The notes: generated by a model not told the origin, from the sequence alone. A stretch of DNA of 64,000 nucleotides from Motiliproteus sp041586615 (GCA_041586615.1 JBFGZS010000004.1:47147-111146); one strand, 5' to 3'; shown: positions 26,242-36,301, counted from the first letter of the stretch. Made by a program: numbers and translations.

Positions 26242-27711
26242 ATGCTGCGTATTGCCCAAGAAGCGCTCACCTTTGATGACGTATTGCTGGTGCCCGGATA
26301 CTCCGAGGTTTTACCCAAGGATGTCAGCCTGAAAACCCAGCTTACCAAGAACATTCAGTTGAATATTCCGCTGGTATCCGCCGCAATGGATACGGTGACC
26401 GATTCACGCTTGGCCATTGCCATGGCGCAGGAAGGTGGTATCGGTATTATTCATAAAAACATGACGATTGAGCAGCAGGCGAAGGCCGTGCTGAATGTTA
26501 AGCGTTATGAAAGCGGTGTCGTTAAAGACCCGGTCATCTGCTCCCCGGACCTGACTGTCCGCGCGCTGCAGGCGCTTGCCGATAAGCATGGTTTCTCCGG
26601 GTTTCCGGTGGTGGATAACGGCGAGTTGGTGGGGATTGTCACCAGCCGTGATATGCGTTTCGAAAATTTTATGGACGCGACGGTTGCCTCGATCATGACC
26701 CCCAAAGAGCGACTGGTTACTGTTCAGGAGGGTGCGGCCCCCGAGAAAGTGCGTAACCTGCTGCGCAAGCACCGTATTGAAAAAATCCTGGTGGTCGACG
26801 ACAAATTTGCCCTGCGCGGCATGATGACCGTTAAGGATATGTTTAAGGCCCGGGCTTACCCCCTGGCCGCGAAGGACGGTGAAGGCCGTCTGATTGTCGG
26901 CGCTGCGGTGGGAACCGGTGCCGATACGCCGGACCGGGTCGCCGCTCTCGTGCAGGCGGGTGTGGATGTTATTATCGTCGACACCGCCCATGGCCACTCT
27001 AAAGGTGTTATTGATCGTGTGCGCTGGGTGAAGGAGACGTTTCCTCAGGTTGAGGTGATCGGCGGTAATATCGCCACGGCGGAAGCGGCGCTGGCGCTGG
27101 CAGATGCGGGTGCCGATGGGGTCAAAGTCGGTATCGGCCCGGGGTCTATCTGTACGACGCGTATCGTCGCAGGCATTGGTGTGCCGCAGGTCAGCGCGGT
27201 TGCCAATGTCGCCGCCGCACTGGCGTCCCGTGGCGTGCCGCTGATCGCGGATGGCGGGGTGCGTTTCTCGGGTGACCTGTCTAAGGCGATTGCGGCCGGC
27301 GCGAGTGCGGTGATGGTCGGCAGTATGCTGGCGGGTACCGATGAAGCACCGGGTGAGGTCGAACTGTACCAGGGCCGTGCTTACAAGGCCTACCGGGGTA
27401 TGGGCTCGCTCGGCGCGATGGCGCAATCCCAGGGATCTTCAGACCGTTATTTTCAGGACAGCAATGCCGGCGTTGAAAAGCTGGTACCGGAAGGCATCGA
27501 AGGTCGCGTCGCCTGTAAAGGCCCGATGGCCGCCGTTGTGCATCAGTTAATGGGTGGGTTGCGGGCCAGTATGGGCTACACCGGCTGTGCTGATATTCAG
27601 ACGATGCGCACCCAACCTCAATTTGTGCGTATTACCGGTGCCGGGATCAAAGAAAGCCATGTGCACGACGTAACGATCACCAAAGAGGCGCCGAACTACC
27701 CCATAGGCTAA
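26242..27711 (+). CDS. guaB: Inosine-5'-monophosphate dehydrogenase
   Basis: Oxidises IMP to XMP, the rate-limiting step to GMP. The 489-residue protein has the barrel (TFDDVLLVPGYSEVLP, SAAMDTVTDSRLAIAMAQEG), an inserted CBS pair (about 95-200, KDPVICSPDLTVRALQALA and MTPKERLVTVQEG), the catalytic loop GPGSICTTRIVAGIGVPQ with the reactive Cys, and the flap YRGMGSLGAM. guaA follows after 113 bp and a terminator. Confidence 0.98.
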   Translation: MLRIAQEALTFDDVLLVPGYSEVLPKDVSLKTQLTKNIQLNIPLVSAAMDTVTDSRLAIAMAQEGGIGIIHKNMTIEQQAKAVLNVKRYESGVVKDPVICSPDLTVRALQALADKHGFSGFPVVDNGELVGIVTSRDMRFENFMDATVASIMTPKERLVTVQEGAAPEKVRNLLRKHRIEKILVVDDKFALRGMMTVKDMFKARAYPLAAKDGEGRLIVGAAVGTGADTPDRVAALVQAGVDVIIVDTAHGHSKGVIDRVRWVKETFPQVEVIGGNIATAEAALALADAGADGVKVGIGPGSICTTRIVAGIGVPQVSAVANVAAALASRGVPLIADGGVRFSGDLSKAIAAGASAVMVGSMLAGTDEAPGEVELYQGRAYKAYRGMGSLGAMAQSQGSSDRYFQDSNAGVEKLVPEGIEGRVACKGPMAAVVHQLMGGLRASMGYTGCADIQTMRTQPQFVRITGAGIKESHVHDVTITKEAPNYPIG

Positions 27712-27731
27712 GTTCAGGGCGAAATTTGAAT

Positions 27732-27757
27732 GGGGCTGTCGCTGACAGCCCCTTTTT
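27732..27757 (+). terminator. Terminator between guaB and guaA
   Basis: Perfect 9-bp stem GGGGCTGTC/GACAGCCCC with a 3-nt loop and TTTTT. It may be partly read through, since guaBA usually form one transcript. Confidence 0.85.
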
Positions 27758-27824
27758 CATTTTACGAATTAAGAAACAGTCGGTCTGCTATGTTGGCGCC
27801 GATGATTTCAAGCGGAGATTAACC

Positions 27825-29402
27825 GTGGCGACAGATATCCATGCACAGCGAATTCTGATCCTTGATTTCGGTTCGCAATATACCCAGCTGATCGCGCGTC
27901 GTGTGCGTGAGTGCGGTGTGTACAGCGAAATTCGGGCGTTCGATATGTCCGAAGAAGAGATCCGGGATTATAACCCTAAGGGGATTATACTGGCCGGTGG
28001 CCCTGAGTCGGTTACAGAGGACGGCAGCCCGCGGGCCCCGCAGGTTGTTTTTGAGCTGGGCGTGCCTGTTCTGGGTATCTGCTACGGTATGCAGACCATG
28101 GCGGAGCAGCTGGGTGGCCAGGTCGAATCTTCCGATTTACGTGAGTTTGGTTACGCGCAAATTCGCGTTGAAGGCAAGAGCACCTTGCTTGAAGGGATCG
28201 AAGATCACGTTGCCAACAACGGTCGGCTGATGCTGGACGTCTGGATGAGCCACGGCGATAAGGTCGTGCAGATGCCCGAAGGCTTCCATCTGATGGCATC
28301 CACCGACAGCGCGCCGATTGCCGGCATGTGCGATGAGATCCGTCGCCTGTACGGTGTTCAGTTTCACCCAGAAGTCACCCACACCAAGCAGGGCGAACGC
28401 ATCCTGAAACGGTTTGTGCAGGATATCTGTGGGTGTGAAGCCCTGTGGACGCCGAGCAATATCGTTAAAGACGCCATCGAAAAGGTCCGGGCGCAGGTTG
28501 GCGGCGATCATGTGTTGCTAGGCCTGTCCGGCGGCGTCGATTCCTCCGTGGTTGCGGCCTTGCTGCATAAGGCCATTGGTGATCAGCTGACCTGTGTGTT
28601 TGTGGATAACGGCCTGTTACGCAAGCATGAAGGCGATCAGGTGATGGACATGTTCGCCAAGAACATGGGGGTCAAGGTCGTGCGTGTTGACGCCGAAGAT
28701 CTGTTTTTGGGTAAGTTGGTGGGTGTCAGTGACCCCGAGAAGAAGCGCAAGATTATCGGCAATACCTTTATCGAAGTGTTCGATACCGAATCGACCAAGA
28801 TCGATAATGTCAAATGGCTGGCTCAGGGCACCATCTACCCGGATGTCATCGAGTCTGCCGCCGGCAAAACAGGCAAGGCGCACGTCATCAAGTCGCACCA
28901 TAATGTGGGTGGTTTGCCGGACGATATGGCGCTGGAGTTGGTTGAACCCCTGCGTGAGCTGTTCAAAGATGAGGTGCGTAAGATCGGTCTGGAGCTAGGG
29001 CTGCCCTACGACATGGTCTACCGCCATCCGTTCCCGGGCCCGGGTCTCGGTGTGCGTATCCTGGGTGAAGTGAAGAAGGAATACGCAAATATTCTGCGGG
29101 AAGCCGATGCGATCTTTATCGAAGAGCTGCATCGTTCGGGCTGGTACCACAAAACCAGTCAGGCCTTTGTCGTGTTCCTGCCGGTTAAGTCGGTCGGTGT
29201 GGTGGGTGATGGCCGTCGCTACGAATATGTGGTCTCGCTGCGTGCGGTTGAAACCATCGACTTTATGACGGCACGTTGGGCGCATTTACCCTACGAGCTA
29301 CTGGAAACCGTCTCGGGGCGTATCATCAATGAGATCAGCGGGATATCTCGGGTGGCTTACGACGTATCCAGCAAGCCGCCAGCCACTATCGAGTGGGAAT
29401 AA
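27825..29402 (+). CDS. guaA: GMP synthase (glutamine-hydrolysing)
   Basis: Converts XMP to GMP with ATP and glutamine nitrogen. The class I glutaminase domain (about 1-200) has GGPESV, LGICYGMQTMAEQLGG (nucleophile Cys) and GVQFHPEVTHT; the ATP-pyrophosphatase domain has LGLSGGVDSSVVAALLH; the dimerisation domain ends in KPPATIEWE. I choose GTG 27825, with GGAGA 7 bases upstream, giving 525 residues as in E. coli. The open frame extends 33 codons further upstream through the terminator. Confidence 0.97.
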   Translation: MATDIHAQRILILDFGSQYTQLIARRVRECGVYSEIRAFDMSEEEIRDYNPKGIILAGGPESVTEDGSPRAPQVVFELGVPVLGICYGMQTMAEQLGGQVESSDLREFGYAQIRVEGKSTLLEGIEDHVANNGRLMLDVWMSHGDKVVQMPEGFHLMASTDSAPIAGMCDEIRRLYGVQFHPEVTHTKQGERILKRFVQDICGCEALWTPSNIVKDAIEKVRAQVGGDHVLLGLSGGVDSSVVAALLHKAIGDQLTCVFVDNGLLRKHEGDQVMDMFAKNMGVKVVRVDAEDLFLGKLVGVSDPEKKRKIIGNTFIEVFDTESTKIDNVKWLAQGTIYPDVIESAAGKTGKAHVIKSHHNVGGLPDDMALELVEPLRELFKDEVRKIGLELGLPYDMVYRHPFPGPGLGVRILGEVKKEYANILREADAIFIEELHRSGWYHKTSQAFVVFLPVKSVGVVGDGRRYEYVVSLRAVETIDFMTARWAHLPYELLETVSGRIINEISGISRVAYDVSSKPPATIEWE

Positions 29403-29565
29403 AGCCGGCTTAATCGGCTGGCCGCTGCGTTAGCGCACGTAGGGTGACTATTCGCTGCGGCCATCTTTCTTCAGTGCTGAAGCCGGTGTCGTGGCGCTAA
29501 CGTGGGTTTTCTTTAACGTACTTTACCGTTAGCATGGAGGCCGGCTTTTCCAATGGAACGGTTTA

Positions 29566-30087
29566 ATGCTGAAGCGCTTTGCGTTATTGGTTGTTTTTAC
29601 ATCACTGAGTTCCGGCGTAGCGGCGCTGGAGGTGTCCTCTATCGTCTCCTGCAAGCAGGAGGGGGAGGGCTGGCTATGCGCTGCGTGGCGCAATGGCGCC
29701 ATCGAGGTGTTCAGGTCTGAGCACTATATCACCAAGGTCGAGTTCGCCACCGAAGTCGGGCCGCCTCTGACGGACCCGGCGGCCATGTTGCCGCCTGCTG
29801 ATTCGGCGCCTGGCTTAGCCGCCCCGGCCATCTATACCTTGCAATTGCTGGCCTGTAATTCGGGGGCTTGTCGTCGTCAGATGGATAAAATCCGTTCGAT
29901 TCCTAACGCGAAAGTGGTCGAAATCAAGAGTCAGGGCAAGCTATGGCAGGTGTTGATCGTGGGTGAGTATGCCTCGCAGAAATCCGCGCAGATAGCGGCT
30001 GCCGAACTGATGTCCCGCTATCAGCTACGTGATAAGCCTTGGGTGCGCAGTTTGCAGTCATTGCATCGGCGTGAAGTGGCCCATTAA
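29566..30087 (+). CDS. Exported SPOR-domain-like protein
   Basis: 173-residue protein with a clear signal peptide (MLKRFALLVVFTSLSSGVAA), a region with two Cys (VSCKQEGEGWLCAAW), a Pro/Ala linker, and a C-terminal segment of about 75 residues resembling a SPOR repeat: YTLQLLACNSGACRRQMDKI, then LWQVLIVGEYASQKSAQIAA. SPOR domains bind denuded septal glycan, so a cell-envelope or division-site role is plausible. I do not recognise a named orthologue. In the 163 bp between guaA and this gene, CGTTAGCGC (29429-29437) is inverted at 29495-29503. Confidence 0.7.
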   Translation: MLKRFALLVVFTSLSSGVAALEVSSIVSCKQEGEGWLCAAWRNGAIEVFRSEHYITKVEFATEVGPPLTDPAAMLPPADSAPGLAAPAIYTLQLLACNSGACRRQMDKIRSIPNAKVVEIKSQGKLWQVLIVGEYASQKSAQIAAAELMSRYQLRDKPWVRSLQSLHRREVAH

Positions 30088-30133
30088 ATACCGTGATGTC
30101 CCGCCTAGTGCCTCCCGTATGGTGCGATAACCC

Positions 30134-30643
30134 ATGGCCTTAAGCCAACAAAGCATTGATCAACACTGGATGCGCTATGCGCTATTGCTGGCTGAACGCG
30201 CGCGTGCGTTGGATGAGGTGCCTGTGGGTGCGGTCATTGTTCGTGACGGGCAGGTGCTGGGTGAAGGCTGGAATCAGCCCATCAGCGGACACGATCCTAC
30301 CGCGCATGCGGAAGTCCTTGCCGTACGTGATGCCGCCCGCCGCAGCGGCAATTACCGTTTGGTCGGTGCAACACTGTATGTGACCATTGAACCTTGTACC
30401 ATGTGCGCGGGCGCCCTGGTACACGCCCGCATCGAACGACTGGTTTACGGCGCCAGGGAGCCCAAAGCCGGGGCTATCATCAGTGCCTCACAGGTGCTGG
30501 ACAGCCCGCGAATGAATTACCGGATCGCCTACCAGGGAGCCGTGCTGGAAGAGGTCTGTGCGGCGGGGATCAGCCGTTTTTTTGCCGCGCGTCGCGCCAG
30601 CAAGCGACTGGCGCGCAAGCAGCGACAATTGAGCGCGGACTGA
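30134..30643 (+). CDS. tadA: tRNA-specific adenosine deaminase
   Basis: Makes inosine at the wobble position of tRNA-Arg(ACG). It has the zinc deaminase motifs HAEVLAVRDAARRSGNYRL (His and catalytic Glu) and EPCTMCAGALVHARIERLVY (two Cys). HWMRYALLLAERARALDEVP at the N-terminus agrees with the family and supports the start at 30134, although no good ribosome site is visible. The 169-residue length is normal. Confidence 0.96.
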   Translation: MALSQQSIDQHWMRYALLLAERARALDEVPVGAVIVRDGQVLGEGWNQPISGHDPTAHAEVLAVRDAARRSGNYRLVGATLYVTIEPCTMCAGALVHARIERLVYGAREPKAGAIISASQVLDSPRMNYRIAYQGAVLEEVCAAGISRFFAARRASKRLARKQRQLSAD

Positions 30644-30668
30644 TCGCTGTTGCGTTACACTTTTTAGT

Positions 30669-30723
30669 CTGCCGCCTGCCGCCTGCCGCCTGCCGCCTGC
30701 CGCCTGCCGCCTGCCGCCTGCCG
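30669..30723. repeat. Heptanucleotide tandem repeat (CTGCCGC)n
   Basis: The 7-bp unit CTGCCGC is repeated almost eight times (55 bp) in the 80-bp gap between the convergent tadA and mltF genes. It ends directly at the mltF stop codon (30724-30726 on the minus strand). Confidence 0.95.
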
Positions 30724-32187
30724 TTAGAGCGTACTCGGCATGCGGATGGGCATCTGGGTCGGCAGCTCTGATTCTATCTCTACATATTCGCTTTGCGCAG
30801 CCTGGCGGCGGCTTTCCAGTTTCATCTGCTTTAGATAACGTTGAATGTTCGTGACGTAAAGCACCGGCTCATGACCGCGTGCATAGCCATTCTTGACGGT
30901 CTTGTACCAGCGGGCCTGGGTCAGTAACGGCAGGTGTTCGGCGACATCGTCCCAGCGATCAGGGTCTTTGCCCGCCCGCTGGGTCAGAATCCGTGCATCT
31001 TCGAGGTGGCCAAAGCCCACATTGTACGCGGCCAGTGCAAGCCAGGTCCGGTCGGGCTCGCTGATTCGCGCCGGGATCCGTGTGTGAGAGCGTCGGAAGT
31101 ATCGTGCGCCGCCAAAGATACTTTGTTTGGGGTCGGTGCGTTTTTTGACACCCATCTGACGGGCGGTACCGCGAGTCAGCATCATGATACCCCGGACGCC
31201 CGTGGGTGAGACGGCCCGAGGATTCCAATGCGACTCCTGATAGCCGATGGCTGCCAGCAGTGGCCAGGAGGTGTCGGTTTGCTGCGCGGCTTCTTCAAAC
31301 CAAGGCTGTAGCGCGGGAAGGCGGTTGCGCAGGTGGGTTTGAAACGTGAGGTTGTCGACCATATTTAGCCGGTCGTTATGGCGCACATAGGTCGATTTTA
31401 AGGTTTCCAGGAGCGCCTGGGTTTCAGGTCGCTGGAAAAAAGCCGCTAAGCTGTGCTCCAGGCCGCCGTTGTCGCGTCGTTTTAGCATCCAGGCGATGGG
31501 CTCGTCCGAGGTCAGCGTGAAAGCCGAGCGAATCCGCGGGTAAAACGTGTGGTTGGTTTCCAGCGCAATGGAATCTATCAGGGTATAGGTGAGGTCGCCG
31601 CGGTTTACGGCGTCCATCAGATCGAGGACATCCTCGTCGTCGCTCTCCTGCCAGCTTAACGGCCCGTAGGATTCTTTGAAGGCGTGCAGCTGTTCTGCAT
31701 GGCTGCTATGTGCGACCACGCGCAGTTGCTCGGGTGGTAGGTCCTGGAGGCTTGTCGGGGGGGTAAATCCATCGTCGCTGCGGTAGATCAGATGCGTAGC
31801 ACTGCGGAGGTAGGTCGGCCCAAAGGCAAACAACGCTTCGCGCTCGGGTGTGCGTGTGAGTCCGGCAGCGGCGATATGTGCATCCTGCAGGCGCAGGCTC
31901 TCGTACATGCCCTGCAGGTTGGGTGCAATAATCAGTTTAAGTTGTACACCCAGGTAGTCCGCATAGGATTTGGCCAGTTCATACTCAAATCCGGCGGGAT
32001 CGCCGTCGGTTTGAAAATAGTTGGTCGGTGTCTGCTGAGTGACGACGCGTAGCTCACCGGCGCGCCGTATCGATTCCTCAAGCGAGAAGCTATTGAAGCT
32101 GGCCAGAATGGGAATACAGAAAAACACCAGCCCGGTAAGCAGGAATAGGCCGCCCTTGCGGTGATTCCTCTGTTCAATAGATATCAT
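30724..32187 (-). CDS. mltF: Membrane-bound lytic murein transglycosylase F
   Basis: Cuts glycan strands of peptidoglycan to form 1,6-anhydro-muropeptides; tethered to the envelope. There is an N-terminal hydrophobic anchor (LFLLTGLVFFCIPILASF). The first half resembles a family 3 solute-binding protein (LRVVTQQTPTNYFQ, GFEYELAKSYADYLGVQLKL), and the second half is an SLT domain with the catalytic Glu in AAIGYQESHWNPRAVSPTGV, then GIMMLT and LAAYNVGFGHLEDA. The 487-residue length fits MltF. The gene is adjacent and divergent to purL, as in many gammaproteobacteria. Confidence 0.95.
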   Translation of the reverse strand: MISIEQRNHRKGGLFLLTGLVFFCIPILASFNSFSLEESIRRAGELRVVTQQTPTNYFQTDGDPAGFEYELAKSYADYLGVQLKLIIAPNLQGMYESLRLQDAHIAAAGLTRTPEREALFAFGPTYLRSATHLIYRSDDGFTPPTSLQDLPPEQLRVVAHSSHAEQLHAFKESYGPLSWQESDDEDVLDLMDAVNRGDLTYTLIDSIALETNHTFYPRIRSAFTLTSDEPIAWMLKRRDNGGLEHSLAAFFQRPETQALLETLKSTYVRHNDRLNMVDNLTFQTHLRNRLPALQPWFEEAAQQTDTSWPLLAAIGYQESHWNPRAVSPTGVRGIMMLTRGTARQMGVKKRTDPKQSIFGGARYFRRSHTRIPARISEPDRTWLALAAYNVGFGHLEDARILTQRAGKDPDRWDDVAEHLPLLTQARWYKTVKNGYARGHEPVLYVTNIQRYLKQMKLESRRQAAQSEYVEIESELPTQMPIRMPSTL

Positions 32188-32293
32188 TTTAGCGACCTAA
32201 GCATGGCAACAACGGGGTGATTCCAGTATCATTCTGCGATTCATTTTTTCTGTCCCCTGTCCCCTAATTACCCATGCGAGGCTCGACACCGAC

Positions 32294-35200
32294 ATGCTAG
32301 AACTGCGTGGCGCTCCCGCCCTTTCCGCGTTTCGTCGCGAGAAACTGTTGGCATCCCTGCAATCCAGTGTTCCTGCGGTATCGGCGGTATACGCCGAGTT
32401 TATGCACTTTGCCGATTTGAGCAATGCGCTGGATGATCATGCGCTGGAAGTGCTGAAAAAACTGCTTAAGTACGGTCCCCAGGTGGCGGTGGAAGCGCCA
32501 CAAGGCACGCCGTTCCTGGTTGTTCCGCGTCCCGGAACGATTTCACCCTGGTCCAGTAAGGCGACCGATATTGCCCATTGCTGTGGCCTAAGCCAGATTT
32601 TACGGCTTGAACGCGGCATTGCCTATTATGTCAGTGCATCCCGCCCGCTGGAAGCGGCAGAGCAGGCCCAGCTTTCAGCCCTGCTGCATGATCGTATGAT
32701 CGAGACGGTTTTGTCCAGCACAGATCAAGCCGAACGGCTGTTCAGCCATGCCGAACCCAAGCCTGCATGCGCTGTCGATATTTTGGCAGGTGGGCGCGCG
32801 GCGCTGGAAGCGGCTAACCGCAGCCTGGGGCTGGCATTGGCCGATGATGAAATCGATTACCTGGTTGAGAGCTTTATCGCGCTGGGTCGTAACCCGGTCG
32901 ATGTTGAATTGATGATGTTCGCCCAGGCGAACTCCGAGCACTGTCGTCATAAGATTTTTAACGCGTCTTGGGATATCGACGGTCAGGCGCAAGACAAGTC
33001 ATTGTTCGCCATGATCCGCAATACCAACGAGGTGGGCGGTGAAAACGTACTGTCGGCCTATAAGGATAATGCGTCGGTTATCGTGGGCAGTAAGGCGGGC
33101 CGTTTCTTTCCGGATCCTGCCAGCAAGGTCTATTCGGCACATCAGGAAGCGATTCATATTCTGATGAAGGTGGAGACGCACAACCATCCAACGGCGATCG
33201 CTCCCCGTCCGGGTGCGGCAACGGGCTCCGGCGGTGAGATCCGCGATGAAGGCGCCACCGGCCGTGGTTCCAAGCCCAAAGCCGGCTTGTCTGGGTTTAC
33301 GGTTTCGGCATTGAATATCCCCGGCTTCGAGCAGCCCTGGGAAACCGGTTACGGCAAGCCCGACCGGATTGTGACCCCGCTGGATATTATGATCGAGGGG
33401 CCCATTGGCGGCGCCGCGTTTAACAATGAATTCGGCCGACCCAATCTCTGCGGTTATTTCCGTACCTTTGAACAGCAGGTCGATGGCCCGGCGGGCCTCG
33501 AGATGCGGGGGTACCATAAACCGATCATGATCGCCGGCGGCCTGGGGAATATTCGGGCCGAACACGTCGAAAAAGGCGAGATCATCACCGGCGCCAAGCT
33601 GATTTGTCTGGGCGGCCCTGCCATGCTGATCGGCCTGGGCGGCGGCGCTGCTTCGTCGATGGCCTCGGGTACGTCGTCGGAGGATCTCGACTTTGCTTCT
33701 GTACAGCGCGAGAACCCTGAACTGGAGCGGCGTTGTCAGGAGGTTATCGACCAGTGTTGCCAGCAGGGCGAGACGAATCCGATTGCCTTTATCCACGATG
33801 TCGGCGCCGGCGGTCTCTCTAACGCGTTCCCCGAGCTGGTGAAAGATGGCGGTAAAGGCGGCCGGTTTGAACTGCGTAACATCAACAACGATGAACCGGG
33901 CATGTCACCGCTGGAGATCTGGTGTAATGAAGCCCAGGAACGTTACGTTTTGGCCGTTAAACCCGAGGACCTTGAGCGTTTCGAGGCGATCTGTGCCCGT
34001 GAGCGCTGCCCGTACGCCGTTGTCGGCGAAGCCACGGATGAGCTGCACCTGACTGTCGGTGATAAGCACTTTAAGAACGCGCCGGTCGATCTGCCGATGA
34101 GTGTTCTGTTCGGTAAGCCACCCAAGATGCACCGCTCCGTGACGCGTCAAACCTACCGCGTTGCCGAGTTTGATGCGACGGCTATTAACCTGGCGGAAGC
34201 CGTCGAACGTGTGATGAAATTCCCGGCGGTTGCCAGCAAAAGTTTCCTGATCACCATCGGTGACCGGTCGATCACCGGGATGGTGGCGCGGGACCAGATG
34301 GTCGGTCCCTGGCAGGTGCCTGTCGCCGATTGCGCCGTGACGCTGTCGGCGTATGACACCTATGCCGGTGAAGCGATGGCGATGGGTGAGCGTACCCCGC
34401 TGGCGCTGGTGGATGGTCCGGCCTCCGCCCGTATGTCGATTGGCGAAGTTATCACCAACCTGGCGGCGGCGCCCATCGCTCAGCTGCAGGACATCAAACT
34501 GTCCGCAAACTGGATGTGCGCGGCGGGTCATCCGGGTGAGGACGAAAAGCTTTACGATACCGTGAAAACGGTCGGTATGGAGTTGTGTCCGGCGTTGGGG
34601 GTCACCGTCCCCGTCGGTAAGGACTCCATGTCCATGCGCACGGCCTGGCAGGCCGATGGCCAGGAGAAAAGCGTCACATCGCCGTTGTCGCTGATTATCA
34701 GCGGCTTCGCGCCCGTGACCGATGCGCGTCGGACGTTGACGCCGCAGCTGCGTCGCGATATGGGCGATACGGACCTGATCCTGATCGATCTGGCAGCCGG
34801 TCAGACGCGACTGGGTCTGTCGGCGCTGGCACAGGTCTATCAACAGGTCGGAACCACGGTGCCGGATCTGGACGACCCTGTGCAACTTAAGGTGTTCTTT
34901 GCGGCCATCCAGGCGTTGAACGAGCAGGGACTGTTGCTGGCCTATCACGACCGTTCTGACGGAGGGCTGTTTACGACCCTGGTCGAGATGGCGTTTGCCG
35001 GTCATACCGGTCTGGATATCGATCTGGATCTGTTGGCGGCGTCGGCCGACGAGCTGCCTGCGGTGCTGTTTAATGAAGAGCTGGGTGCGGTTATTCAGGT
35101 ACGCCGTGAGCATACCGAAGAGGTGCTGCGCGAGTTCAGCGCCGCGGGTCTTGGTGAGCTGGTCAATGTGATTGGCACGCCGAATAATAAAGAGAAAGTA

Positions 35201-36196
35201 CGCTTTTTCTTCGATGACAACACCGTCTACAGCCAAAGTCGGATACAGCTGCATCAGTGGTGGTCTGAAACCAGCTACCGGATTCAAGCGCTACGGGATA
35301 ACGCCGATTGCGCCGATCAGGAGTTCGCCGTCCTTGCCGAAACCGACGATCCTGGCCTGCATGTCGACCTGAGCTTTGATATTAACGAAGATATTGCCGC
35401 GCCCTATATCCAGACGGGTTCTCGGCCACGTATCGCGGTGCTACGCGAGCAGGGCGTGAACGGGCAAGTGGAAATGGCGGCCGCGTTTGATCGCGCCGGA
35501 TTTGCCGCGGTCGATGTCCATATGAGCGATATTCTCAGCGGGCAGCGTAGCCTGGAAGAATTCCAGGGCCTGGTGGCCTGTGGTGGATTCTCCTACGGTG
35601 ATGTACTGGGTGCCGGGGAAGGCTGGGCCAAGTCGATTCTGTTTAACAGCCGTGCGCGTGATCAGTTCCAGCAGTTCTTTAACCGCAACGATACGATCAG
35701 CCTTGGCGTGTGTAACGGCTGTCAGATGCTGTCTAATCTGCATGATCTGATCCCCGGTGCCGAACTGTGGCCGCATTTTGTGCGTAACTTCTCCGAGCAG
35801 TTCGAGGCGCGGGTCGCGATGGTTGAAGTGCAGAGCAGTGCGTCGTTGTTTTTGCAGGGCATGGCGGGTTCACGGATGCCGATCGCCGTTGCGCATGGCG
35901 AAGGACAGGCTGAATTCCGCGATGCGGCACACCTGCAGGCGCTGGATAGCGCCGGGCAGGTGGCTTTGCGCTATGTGGATAACCATGGCCAGGTCTCCCA
36001 GCGCTATCCCGCTAACCCGAACGGCTCACCGCTGGGCATCACCGGCGTGACGACGCCCGACGGTCGTGTAACCATCATGATGCCGCACCCCGAGCGTGTC
36101 TTCCGGGCCGTGCAGAACTCCTGGTCACCCGATGACTGGAACGAAGACGGTGCCTGGATGCGGATGTTCCGCAATGCGCGGGTCTCTCTGGGCTGA
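32294..36196 (+). CDS. purL: Phosphoribosylformylglycinamidine synthase
   Basis: Large single-chain FGAM synthase of purine synthesis (FGAR + ATP + Gln). 1300 residues. N-terminal linker domain, two FGAM synthase modules (MMFAQANSEHCRHKIFNA, VETHNHPTAIAPRPGAATGS, GAGGLSNAFPELVKDGGKGG, and YHDRSDGGLFTTLVEMAFAG), and a C-terminal glutaminase (LGVCNGCQMLSNL with the nucleophile Cys, and MMPHPERVFR). The frame is intact throughout. A terminator follows. Confidence 0.98.
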   Translation: MLELRGAPALSAFRREKLLASLQSSVPAVSAVYAEFMHFADLSNALDDHALEVLKKLLKYGPQVAVEAPQGTPFLVVPRPGTISPWSSKATDIAHCCGLSQILRLERGIAYYVSASRPLEAAEQAQLSALLHDRMIETVLSSTDQAERLFSHAEPKPACAVDILAGGRAALEAANRSLGLALADDEIDYLVESFIALGRNPVDVELMMFAQANSEHCRHKIFNASWDIDGQAQDKSLFAMIRNTNEVGGENVLSAYKDNASVIVGSKAGRFFPDPASKVYSAHQEAIHILMKVETHNHPTAIAPRPGAATGSGGEIRDEGATGRGSKPKAGLSGFTVSALNIPGFEQPWETGYGKPDRIVTPLDIMIEGPIGGAAFNNEFGRPNLCGYFRTFEQQVDGPAGLEMRGYHKPIMIAGGLGNIRAEHVEKGEIITGAKLICLGGPAMLIGLGGGAASSMASGTSSEDLDFASVQRENPELERRCQEVIDQCCQQGETNPIAFIHDVGAGGLSNAFPELVKDGGKGGRFELRNINNDEPGMSPLEIWCNEAQERYVLAVKPEDLERFEAICARERCPYAVVGEATDELHLTVGDKHFKNAPVDLPMSVLFGKPPKMHRSVTRQTYRVAEFDATAINLAEAVERVMKFPAVASKSFLITIGDRSITGMVARDQMVGPWQVPVADCAVTLSAYDTYAGEAMAMGERTPLALVDGPASARMSIGEVITNLAAAPIAQLQDIKLSANWMCAAGHPGEDEKLYDTVKTVGMELCPALGVTVPVGKDSMSMRTAWQADGQEKSVTSPLSLIISGFAPVTDARRTLTPQLRRDMGDTDLILIDLAAGQTRLGLSALAQVYQQVGTTVPDLDDPVQLKVFFAAIQALNEQGLLLAYHDRSDGGLFTTLVEMAFAGHTGLDIDLDLLAASADELPAVLFNEELGAVIQVRREHTEEVLREFSAAGLGELVNVIGTPNNKEKVRFFFDDNTVYSQSRIQLHQWWSETSYRIQALRDNADCADQEFAVLAETDDPGLHVDLSFDINEDIAAPYIQTGSRPRIAVLREQGVNGQVEMAAAFDRAGFAAVDVHMSDILSGQRSLEEFQGLVACGGFSYGDVLGAGEGWAKSILFNSRARDQFQQFFNRNDTISLGVCNGCQMLSNLHDLIPGAELWPHFVRNFSEQFEARVAMVEVQSSASLFLQGMAGSRMPIAVAHGEGQAEFRDAAHLQALDSAGQVALRYVDNHGQVSQRYPANPNGSPLGITGVTTPDGRVTIMMPHPERVFRAVQNSWSPDDWNEDGAWMRMFRNARVSLG

Positions 36197-36238
36197 TAGC
36201 GCATTTCACCAGCGGATTGATAGCGAGGTGATTTGGTT

Positions 36239-36269
36239 AATAAAAGGGGCGCTTAGCGCTCCTTTTATT
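36239..36269 (+). terminator. Terminator after purL
   Basis: AATAAAAGGGGCGC pairs with GCGCTCCTTTTATT (one G-U pair) around a 3-nt loop. It lies between convergent purL and the pagL-like gene and could serve both. Confidence 0.85.
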
Positions 36270-36301
36270 ATGTGGCTGAAGATTGTTTTCGGGCGCTTTT
36301 T

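Noticed and set aside
30394..30771. 125-codon frame across the end of tadA
   Set aside because: Alternative frame of tadA that reads into the heptamer repeat; not a real gene.
33905..35287. 460-codon open frame antisense to purL
   Set aside because: It is a shadow of the GC-rich purL coding sequence: rich in His/Arg/Gln, no ribosome site, no recognisable domain.
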